In this document: piece by piece, positions 1 through 5,790 of the stretch
Layout of the letters: the number at the start of each line of letters is the position of its first letter
How positions within the stretch are numbered: position 1 is the first letter of the stretch
Assembly: GCA_002697225.1 (NCBI GenBank)
Contig: NZUQ01000085.1
Span: 2,818 to 10,189 of the forward strand
Length of the DNA stretch: 7,372 nt
Reading direction: 5' to 3'
Source: Candidatus Poribacteria bacterium
GTDB lineage: Bacteria > Poribacteria > WGA-4E > UBA9662
Notes under the pieces: generated by a model
What the model was told of the DNA's origin: nothing
The model's database searches: none
Seen by the model: the letters and a program-made list of their open reading frames with translations, nothing else
Program-made: the position numbers and the translations under genes

Positions 1-857
1 TCAGATAAGATATTTTCAAGTTCACTTGCTCTCTTTGTGTTTTTTTTGAAACTTTGTACTATGCTCTTCTTTTGATCAGCACCTAATTTTTCTAGATTTG
101 TAAATGTACCTGTCCTAATATTGTGGATTAATCCATCAGCCTGCTTTCCAATGATGTCGCCTAGCTTCAGAATGGTGGAAGGGTTTGCCGTGGCCATGAG
201 CGTGATATTATCCTCCATGAGAGAAAAGGCCGTTATCAGGTAATATTTCAGCTCATAATCTTCGATTTCAAAAATTTCTGTGGGCACTACAAACCTTGAA
301 CGCACCAACCCAGGCATACTCTTATAAATAAGCCCTGACATGGAACCGTACGGTGTACCTGTGTCTAAGTATCCTTCTACAGCAGGACTTCTGACGCCTA
401 GCACTTTGCCGTTGTAGACACCTGATATAGAAGCATACACTGCATAAGCAAAGACCTGTTGGCTTTTGCGATATTGTGAAATTGAACTTTTGGAGATGGA
501 GATAAATTTCGGCTTACCTGTTGTCCCGCTTGTTTGGGCATACATTATAGGTTGTTCAGCAGTTAGATATAGCTTCTTTTCTTTTTCTTGTTTTTCAATA
601 TACCCCCGTAAATCTTCATATGATTGAATAGGTATAGCGCTACAAAATTCTTCATATGATCTAATTTTCTCAAAGCCATGCTCCTTACCAAAAACGGTGT
701 CTTTGTTCTTACTGAGAATTTGTTTCAGTAATTCATTTTGAGCCTGTTGGGGATTGCGAGTTTTCTTAATAAGCGAACTCCATGAAACATGTTTTATTAA
801 GAACATCCTTAGTTGAATAAGGCTATTCAGTGCAATATTAATAAGTGGAAATATCAT
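1..857 (-). CDS. GH3-family acyl-acid-amido synthetase-like protein, N-terminal part (runs off window)
   Basis: I translated this frame by hand from an ATG at 857; it stays open for 285 codons to the window edge, so the C-terminal half (the family is usually 500-600 residues) lies outside. Residues 109-117 read TSGTTGKPK, the phosphate-binding loop of adenylate-forming enzymes. GH3 signatures flank it: FGKEHGF (56-62), an IPIQSYEDLRGYI block (75-87), and a GTPYGSMSGLIYKSMP-like segment (167-182). ANPSTILKLGD (224-234) also fits. GH3 enzymes activate a carboxylic acid as an acyl-adenylate and, in the plant members, pass it to an amino acid; the substrate of bacterial members is mostly unknown. 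AGGA at 864-867 sits 6 bases before the ATG, inside the end of the upstream hydroxylase gene, which stops 2 bases before this start, so the genes are co-transcribed and probably translationally coupled. Family assignment is firm; the substrate is not. Confidence 0.88.
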   Translation of the reverse strand, partial: MIFPLINIALNSLIQLRMFLIKHVSWSSLIKKTRNPQQAQNELLKQILSKNKDTVFGKEHGFEKIRSYEEFCSAIPIQSYEDLRGYIEKQEKEKKLYLTAEQPIMYAQTSGTTGKPKFISISKSSISQYRKSQQVFAYAVYASISGVYNGKVLGVRSPAVEGYLDTGTPYGSMSGLIYKSMPGLVRSRFVVPTEIFEIEDYELKYYLITAFSLMEDNITLMATANPSTILKLGDIIGKQADGLIHNIRTGTFTNLEKLGADQKKSIVQSFKKNTKRASELENILS

Positions 858-859
858 AT

Positions 860-1753
860 CTAATCCTGATCTATACCTTTGATAAAAGGAGTTCGCATTT
901 GGGTTGCAAAATCCAGTGGATATTGTCTGTTCTTCAATCCTAATTTCTCAATTTCCCTGTCTGTAGGGAAAAACCACGTACCAAAGAGTAAATCCCAGAT
1001 AATCAAATTGTTGCCGTAGTTTCTGTTTGCTTCCTCGATGATAAAAGAGTGGTGCCATCGGTGCAGTTCCGGGCCACTAATAATGTAGTTGAGGAAACCA
1101 AGTCTTAGATCGATATTACAATGCTGGAAGAAGCCATTGATGGCGTAGAATACGAAGTAAATGGCTAAAACTTCTTCTGAAACACCAAGAATTATAAAGG
1201 GTAGAGCATCGAATAAGAATTGGAGTGCTTTGTCTATTGGGTGAAAACGTCCTACGTTCACCCAATAGAGTTTATGAGGTGAGTGGTGCACAGCATGTAA
1301 ACACCACAATGGATACCATTCGTGGCTAGCTCTATGAAGCCAGTATCTCAAAAAATCAGCAAATAACACCATAAAGATAGCTTGGATAAGTGGTGAAAAG
1401 TAATGTGGCCAGTATTCATCTGGTGTTAGGCCTTTAGCTTTCAAGTATTTCAAGAGCGTAATAGCAACAAAGAAAGAGAGAACCCTAGGTAATATAATCT
1501 GTACTGCAACCATAAAAGTGGCATCATCTCTTACGTCTGAAGTATTAGGAAGCCATTCCTTTCTGTACGGAAACTTATGTTCAAGAAACGTGATAATTAC
1601 AATACCAAGAATGATAGGAATGTATGCACTGACTTGCAATGGATAGCCTAAATCCAATAAAAAACTATTTAGGGTTAAACCAGAGACAATTACTGTGGGA
1701 TAAGCTGTCCAAGAAATTATCAATGCTGTCTTACTCTTCGATGTATTCATCAT
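860..1753 (-). CDS. Sterol desaturase / fatty acid hydroxylase superfamily membrane enzyme
   Basis: This 297-residue integral membrane protein has the histidine clusters that bind the non-haem di-iron centre: H140-RAS-H144-E, H153-AV-H156-H157 and H230-RW-H233-H234. Accessory H171 and H210 and an NYGNN element (244-248) after the last cluster are also present. Hydrophobic stretches near 10-34, 40-58, 80-102, 120-138 and 178-206 are likely membrane segments, placing the iron site at the cytoplasmic face. The superfamily performs O2-dependent hydroxylation or desaturation of sterols, fatty acyl chains, carotenoids or other lipids; substrate cannot be read from sequence. The length is usual. Two ATGs stand in tandem (1753 and 1750) and neither has a visible Shine-Dalgarno sequence. 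The start follows the upstream membrane-protein gene after only 6 bases, in the same frame, so translation probably depends on coupling. It lies between the four-helix membrane protein and GH3. Confidence 0.93.
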   Translation of the reverse strand: MMNTSKSKTALIISWTAYPTVIVSGLTLNSFLLDLGYPLQVSAYIPIILGIVIITFLEHKFPYRKEWLPNTSDVRDDATFMVAVQIILPRVLSFFVAITLLKYLKAKGLTPDEYWPHYFSPLIQAIFMVLFADFLRYWLHRASHEWYPLWCLHAVHHSPHKLYWVNVGRFHPIDKALQFLFDALPFIILGVSEEVLAIYFVFYAINGFFQHCNIDLRLGFLNYIISGPELHRWHHSFIIEEANRNYGNNLIIWDLLFGTWFFPTDREIEKLGLKNRQYPLDFATQMRTPFIKGIDQD

Positions 1754-1759
1754 TTATTA

Positions 1760-2194
1760 CTATAGTTTGCTATACTTGTAATGAAAACTGCCTAGCAACA
1801 ATAAAAAGGACGCAAGTACCAAATGGAAAAAGGTTGGAATTCTTGCACTAAACCAACTATGATTAGTAACAAAAGTTAATCCTGCTACCAGACGAAATAA
1901 CATCATAGAGAAGTACACAAATCCCAAACCTAGATAGATTCTTCCTACCTTATGATTCGGGTTTACTCTGCCGCGTATAAATCTGATAACCACATTTATG
2001 CATGCTAGAATGATGATAAACTGGAATATTACTAGCAACCAGTATGGTATCGTACGGCTATGCCATGCTTCAAATGAAGGGAGAAAGTCGACGGGATATA
2101 ATACTTGAATGAGCTGTGCTGCTACGCGAAAGCAGAAAAGTAGAAGTAGAACTAAGAACCATATAAAATACTTCTTGCTAATAGATGGTAGCAT
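1760..2194 (-). CDS. Small four-helix integral membrane protein of unknown function
   Basis: I do not recognise a named family for this 144-residue protein. Four hydrophobic segments are visible near residues 9-32, 49-72, 85-108 and 119-138, with basic residues (K7, K8, R71, R74, R76, K82, R85, K140, K143) mainly at the predicted cytoplasmic side; both termini should therefore face the cytoplasm. Distinctive polar positions are W44-H45-S46 followed by P50-Y51 in the first loop, R101 inside helix 3, and histidines H111, H124 and H138. They could be functional, but no metal motif is complete. The start is well supported: AAGGAAG (2202-2208) is 7 bases upstream of the ATG. It is the first gene of the operon, immediately before the di-iron hydroxylase. 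A partner, electron-transfer anchor or lipid-substrate-handling role is possible but is inference from position only. Confidence 0.85.
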   Translation of the reverse strand: MLPSISKKYFIWFLVLLLLFCFRVAAQLIQVLYPVDFLPSFEAWHSRTIPYWLLVIFQFIIILACINVVIRFIRGRVNPNHKVGRIYLGLGFVYFSMMLFRLVAGLTFVTNHSWFSARIPTFFHLVLASFLLLLGSFHYKYSKL

Positions 2195-2201
2195 CTAGGC
2201 A

Positions 2202-2208
2202 CTTCCTT
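2202..2208 (-). promoter_or_regulatory. Ribosome binding site of the three-gene minus-strand operon
   Basis: AAGGAAG on the minus strand ends 7 bases before the ATG at 2194. It is the strongest Shine-Dalgarno sequence of this operon and fixes the start of the 144-residue membrane protein. The next gene has no visible site of its own. Confidence 0.7.
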
Positions 2209-2280
2209 AGCAATTAGCTCACCTGAAAATCTGAAATTGAGTTTACCTTTTTTATTTTACGCATTAATGTGGAAAAACCG

Positions 2281-2286
2281 ATTATA
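2281..2286 (-). promoter_or_regulatory. Candidate -10 element for the minus-strand membrane-protein/hydroxylase/GH3 operon
   Basis: The minus strand reads TATAAT here, about 87 bases upstream of the ATG at 2194. No good -35 box stands 16-18 bases further upstream; TTGTAT is 20 bases away. The surrounding eight bases (2281-2288) are self-complementary, so the same site reads TATAAT on the plus strand. An alternative is TTGTGA-17-TATTTT slightly further upstream. The call rests on one matching hexamer and is weak. Confidence 0.3.
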
Positions 2287-2540
2287 ATACTTGATGGGAA
2301 CACAAAATACAATTAACATGATTATATCACAATTTTTTAGTTGCCACTTTAATTGAGTCTGTAGAAACGACCTCAATTTTTAAACTGTTCCAATATGGAG
2401 GTTGTGGCTTATATCCATGATGCTAGAGGACAAATGTTCGTATGTTGGATTCCAGTTATATGGCTATTATGCTGGTCGGGGTAAAGCAACCATAACCAAG
2501 TGATAATAAGAGAAATACATGTGTTTTCTAGTTCCAATAA

Positions 2541-2569
2541 TTGACACCGTTTTTCATCGCTACTATAAT
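2541..2569 (+). promoter_or_regulatory. Perfect consensus sigma-70 promoter for the Gfo/Idh gene
   Basis: TTGACA (2541-2546) and TATAAT (2564-2569) are separated by exactly 17 bases, so both hexamers and the spacer match the housekeeping sigma consensus. Transcription would start near 2576, giving a leader of about 98 bases before the ATG at 2674. Such a promoter implies strong basal transcription unless a repressor or the leader restrains it. Confidence 0.8.
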
Positions 2570-2600
2570 ACTATTCTTTCATATCACTGAGCTGTACGGA

Positions 2601-2642
2601 AATTCACTAGATTTCTGATTTATCGAATCGATTCTAGGAATT
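2601..2642 (+). repeat. Inverted repeat in the 5' leader of the Gfo/Idh gene
   Basis: AATTC (2601-2605) plus CTAGA (2607-2611) pair with TCTAG (2633-2637) plus GAATT (2638-2642). This makes ten base pairs with one bulged A at 2606 and a 21-base loop. A separate perfect 10-bp palindrome, GAATCGATTC (2625-2634), overlaps the loop and the 3' arm, so the two RNA foldings exclude each other. The stem is AU-rich and modest as RNA. As DNA, either symmetric site could be an operator just downstream of the promoter. The base pairing is seen; the function is inferred. Confidence 0.45.
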
Positions 2643-2660
2643 ATGTTGGATAAAGGAAAT

Positions 2661-2665
2661 AGAGG
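2661..2665 (+). promoter_or_regulatory. Ribosome binding site of the Gfo/Idh gene
   Basis: AGAGG lies 8 bases upstream of the ATG at 2674, in an A/T-rich context, and supports that start. Confidence 0.65.
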
Positions 2666-2673
2666 TTAATAAT

Positions 2674-3816
2674 ATGAACCCTCAAGATTTGAAGGCCGTT
2701 GTTGTGGGAGCTGGCTGGGCTGGTGAGGGGCATACTAAGGCTCTACAACACTGTGGTGTGGAGGTGGTTGCCATCTGCGCTCGCAGGCAAGAAATTGTTG
2801 ATAAAGTTGCTTCTAATTTAGGAATAGTAATAGCTTCGACTAATTGGGAGGAGACTCTTAAGGAGGTAAAACCTGATATTGTTGCCTTGGCCACACCTGC
2901 TATTTTGAGAGCTCCAGTGGTTGAACTTGCTGTCGAACTAGGCGCACACCTTTTGTGTGACAAACCACTGGCTAATACAGCCAAAGAAGCCGAGCACTTT
3001 TATCATCTGGTTGACCAAGCAAATGTTAAACACGCTTATGCAGCTACTCACTGTTATCATCCCAGTGTAACTTGGGTAAATCAACTGTTGAGTAACCAAT
3101 CAGTTGGTAATTTGAAGCAGATTGATGTAATTTCTTCCCACCCAAAATCTAAAGAGCTAAAATCTTGGAGTTGGATGAACTCGCTATCTCATGGTGGGGG
3201 AATGCTTAACAACGGATTCCCACACTGGTTAGGAATACTAGAAAGAATGACAAATAGGAAGCTAAGTTCGGTTGTTGGTCAAGCACAACGGAGGCAAGAA
3301 CGGGCCCCTGTTCTACCTCATGTACATGACTTCCGGCAATTCAGAGACACCAAAATTAGCCCTCAAGACGCAACCGATATGGAATGGCGAATTTGCGATG
3401 GGGAAAGTTCCTTTTCAGCCTTATTGAAACTAAGCTTACCTGCCCCCCAAGAAGAAAATTTTGTTCCTGTCATGATGCGAGTCACAAGTGGGATTGCCGA
3501 ATCGGTTGAAACTAACGGTTGGTATTTCTATGGTGATGAAGGAACCTTAATAGGGCGAGGAGGAATGTTATCACTCTCACTTTCAAAAACTGAAAATTCT
3601 CAGACTAGTTCTTTAGCAATACCGGAGGCATTAACTAATGATCTTCCTCAAGTTGGTGACATTATCCAGAACATGTGGGTGGCATTAGTCATTGATTTCA
3701 TCGCAGATATTTGCAATCAACCCCATCAAAGTTATTTGACTTTTCGAGATGGTTGGCGTTATCAAGTGGCAATCGAGGCAATTCGGCAAGGAATTGGTTG
3801 GAGCCAGATTGAATAA
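2674..3816 (+). CDS. Gfo/Idh/MocA-family NAD(P)-dependent oxidoreductase
   Basis: The 380-residue protein begins with a Rossmann dinucleotide-binding fold: V9-VVGAGWAG-E18, with glycines 12, 14 and 17. It continues with ATP at 73-75 and C95-DKP-98, the family's (E/D)KP motif whose lysine (K97) contributes to catalysis. The C-terminal alpha/beta domain carries H173-GGGMLNNGFPH-184; H184 matches the conserved active-site histidine, but the aspartate usual four residues before it is N180 and the usual D three residues after H184 is G187. Family members oxidise or reduce sugars, inositols, sugar nucleotides or related cyclic compounds; the substrate here is unknown, and the altered active-site aspartates suggest an atypical one. 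Cytoplasmic, length normal, single-gene transcription unit with its own strong promoter and ribosome binding site. Nothing ties it firmly to the flanking operons. Confidence 0.92.
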   Translation: MNPQDLKAVVVGAGWAGEGHTKALQHCGVEVVAICARRQEIVDKVASNLGIVIASTNWEETLKEVKPDIVALATPAILRAPVVELAVELGAHLLCDKPLANTAKEAEHFYHLVDQANVKHAYAATHCYHPSVTWVNQLLSNQSVGNLKQIDVISSHPKSKELKSWSWMNSLSHGGGMLNNGFPHWLGILERMTNRKLSSVVGQAQRRQERAPVLPHVHDFRQFRDTKISPQDATDMEWRICDGESSFSALLKLSLPAPQEENFVPVMMRVTSGIAESVETNGWYFYGDEGTLIGRGGMLSLSLSKTENSQTSSLAIPEALTNDLPQVGDIIQNMWVALVIDFIADICNQPHQSYLTFRDGWRYQVAIEAIRQGIGWSQIE

Positions 3817-4128
3817 GTGACAAAATTACTGTTGCTCGCTTTCAATTCTGGTATAAACCTAATTTTGACTGTACGTTGAAGTTGCTTTCGTGTAGAGACT
3901 GGTTGCCCCCCACCCCTTTTGAATATTTAGCTCTTGCACCATCTCGCCCTTACAAGTTTACAATCACCTAGATGAGACATAGAGACTCATTGAAATAGGC
4001 AAAGAAAGATCACAAGCAACAACTATCACCTCAATTAATTATTAGGTAAAACGTAGTATTATAGATAATCAGTCCAATGGAAACCTTGAGTTCGCTAGGG
4101 AAAATAGTTAGACTTAACAGAAATACTA
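3817..4128. other. Convergent intergenic region without a clear gene or terminator
   Basis: These 312 bases lie between the stops of the convergent Gfo/Idh and thiamine-enzyme genes. No frame here looks coding. A C-rich patch (about 3905-3916) and a small hairpin, ATGAG/CTCAT (3972-3976 with 3986-3990), are the only landmarks; the hairpin has no T tract on either strand. Transcripts from both sides must end here or run into each other, but I cannot point to a standard intrinsic terminator. Confidence 0.5.
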
Positions 4129-5751
4129 CTATTCGTCAATAGGTTTACAGAATTTTTGAACAACAACCATGTTAAGTCCGGTCTCGACTGTTAAAGCTTC
4201 TCGGAAGACGTTGCTCATTTTCTCAGTATCATCATCGTCTTCGATAATCCAGACAGATTTCACTCCGCAAGAGGAAGCAAGATCAACAATACCAATGGTT
4301 GTTCCCGAATCGCCAAAAGGTGGTGATGTGTTGTTAGGCGTGCTTTGACCTCCGGTGGTGACGGCACCACCGTTGTCCAGAACGATCGTTAGTAGATTCA
4401 ACTTGGTCGCGCGAGCATGAACCAGCGCATTAAGGCCACCATGATAAAAGGCAGAATCACCAAAAATAGCGATAGCTGGTTCGTCAATTCCAGCTTTCTG
4501 CAGACCTGCAGCCACTCCGATTGCGGATCCCATGCAAAGCTTTGTATCCAGTAAATGTGCAGCAGTAATAGCACAGCCAGGATCGGCTGAAAGAAATGGA
4601 TTTTGCCCTAGATCTTCGGCTACTTGACGAAGGATAGTTAGAATTTCAACGTAAGGGCAACCTGCACAATATGGTTTTCGCGCGGGTTTTTCCTTTTCCC
4701 ATCCATCTTGGGTATAGTATTGACTTGGTGAAAAATCAGGCAAGTAAGCGTCGAGTGCCTGCTGTATATGCCACCGAAAAAGTTCTCCTTCCCAGTTGAC
4801 ATCCGTAGTTCGTTTTCCCAGTATTTTAGGTGTGTGGCCGGCATCATATCCCACGGTTTTAATTGCGTCTTCTAAGTAGGGATCTACCTCTTCCAGAACG
4901 AGGATCTCTTGACATTGATCTAAAAATTGAGTTAGCAAATCTTTAGGGAGTGGATAGAGAGTGCTCAATTTGAGAATCGATAAGTCTGAGATATCTGTGC
5001 CGGAAAGTGCCTCTGTTAACTTGCTGCAGGTAAAACCACTAGCAAGAATTCCTTTGGAACCTGAACCTTCAATTTTGTTGAAGGGCAGATGGCTGAATTG
5101 TTTGGTTGCTTGTTGTATCTTATGATGGACTTGGCGATGGTTCTCCATAGTATTACTGGGACCAGAAATCCATCGCATTGGTTCTCTGTCTGGTGACAAA
5201 GACAGTTTCGCCTCTGGCACAGAAATTGGAGATAGGAGACTTTCCGATAGGCTGAAGCTTCGCGTAATCCGAATAATGACAACTGTACGGAGAAGTTCTG
5301 AGAATTCGAAGGCCCATTTGATCATCTCACGCCCTTCTTTAGGTGTAGAAGGTTCAAGCATTGGTATCTCAGCCATTGGGGCGATAAAACGTGTGTCTTG
5401 TTCGTTTTGGGACCCCCAAGCACCTGGGTCATCACCTAAAAGAATGACCAGCCCGGCGTGTACACCTGTCATATTTAACACCATTAATGTATCTAGAGCG
5501 ACATTCATTCCAACACTTTTTAAACATACAAACGCGCGCTTTCCTCCTTGAGACACACCTGCTGCTATATCTAGGGCAATGCGTTCGTTGATACACCATT
5601 CAGTATGATATCCGTATGCTTCAGCAGTTTCTGCTAAGGTATTGAAAGTTCCAGTTCCTGGGGATCCTGGATATCCGGTGACAACACTAACCCCAGCTTC
5701 TATCGCTCCCCAAGCAACAGCATTTTCTCCGTTAACAAGTTGTAGGTCCAT
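4129..5751 (-). CDS. IorA-like thiamine-diphosphate enzyme lacking the ferredoxin domain
   Basis: The 540-residue protein has the domain order of the indolepyruvate:ferredoxin oxidoreductase alpha chain. The pyrimidine-binding domain (about 1-180) has YPGSPGTGT at 27-35, N55-E56 (E56 in the position of the glutamate that activates the cofactor), and GDDPGAWGSQNEQDTR at 106-121. A middle transketolase-C-like domain (about 190-345) follows, then a pyrophosphate-binding domain with C362-AG-C365-P, DPGC (390-393), GDSAFYH (431-437) and LDNGG (458-462), then TTGGQ (465-469). The family converts aryl or branched 2-oxoacids to acyl-CoA with a beta subunit. Authentic IorA ends in a two-cluster [4Fe-4S] ferredoxin module; this protein stops shortly after the thiamine domain with no cysteine cluster, and no beta subunit is present in the window. 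A non-oxidative decarboxylase or synthase role is therefore possible. Start supported by AGGA (5759-5762) 7 bases upstream. It is second in the operon, 39 bases after the dehydrogenase. Confidence 0.88.
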   Translation of the reverse strand: MDLQLVNGENAVAWGAIEAGVSVVTGYPGSPGTGTFNTLAETAEAYGYHTEWCINERIALDIAAGVSQGGKRAFVCLKSVGMNVALDTLMVLNMTGVHAGLVILLGDDPGAWGSQNEQDTRFIAPMAEIPMLEPSTPKEGREMIKWAFEFSELLRTVVIIRITRSFSLSESLLSPISVPEAKLSLSPDREPMRWISGPSNTMENHRQVHHKIQQATKQFSHLPFNKIEGSGSKGILASGFTCSKLTEALSGTDISDLSILKLSTLYPLPKDLLTQFLDQCQEILVLEEVDPYLEDAIKTVGYDAGHTPKILGKRTTDVNWEGELFRWHIQQALDAYLPDFSPSQYYTQDGWEKEKPARKPYCAGCPYVEILTILRQVAEDLGQNPFLSADPGCAITAAHLLDTKLCMGSAIGVAAGLQKAGIDEPAIAIFGDSAFYHGGLNALVHARATKLNLLTIVLDNGGAVTTGGQSTPNNTSPPFGDSGTTIGIVDLASSCGVKSVWIIEDDDDTEKMSNVFREALTVETGLNMVVVQKFCKPIDE

Positions 5752-5790
5752 GACAGTATCCTAAAATAGTCGTGTTTTCGTATTTGGGTA

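Larger units (their letters stand above)
2195..2673. other. Divergent intergenic regulatory region
   Basis: This 479-base stretch separates the minus-strand lipid-type operon from the plus-strand oxidoreductase. It holds the ribosome binding site and a weak promoter candidate for the minus strand. For the plus strand it holds a perfect consensus promoter, a leader inverted repeat and a ribosome binding site. The middle part (about 2340-2540) contains only short frames without ribosome binding sites and a 7-bp inverted repeat (2351-2357 with 2372-2378, then a short T run). I see no gene or RNA that I can support there. Confidence 0.6.

Noticed and set aside
1639..1851. Plus-strand 70-codon frame
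   Set aside because: It lies opposite the hydroxylase start and the end of the membrane-protein gene, has no ribosome binding site and has no recognisable motif.
2351..2381. 7-bp inverted repeat followed by a short T run, terminator-like
   Set aside because: The stem is A/T-rich with a 14-base loop, and no gene on the plus strand upstream would need termination here.
2395..2484. 29-codon plus-strand frame starting with ATG in the divergent intergenic region
   Set aside because: There is no Shine-Dalgarno sequence, it lies upstream of the mapped consensus promoter, and no promoter of its own is visible.
2682..2984. Minus-strand 100-codon frame opposite the Gfo/Idh gene
   Set aside because: It is antisense to the Rossmann domain, whose motifs are unmistakable; the Ser/Thr/Ala-rich translation is typical of a shadow frame.
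3972..3990. Hairpin ATGAG/CTCAT as a terminator for the convergent genes
   Set aside because: The stem is only 5 bp and has no T tract on either strand.
5276..5551. Plus-strand 91-codon frame within the thiamine enzyme
   Set aside because: It is antisense to the conserved pyrimidine-binding domain and shows no domain signal.
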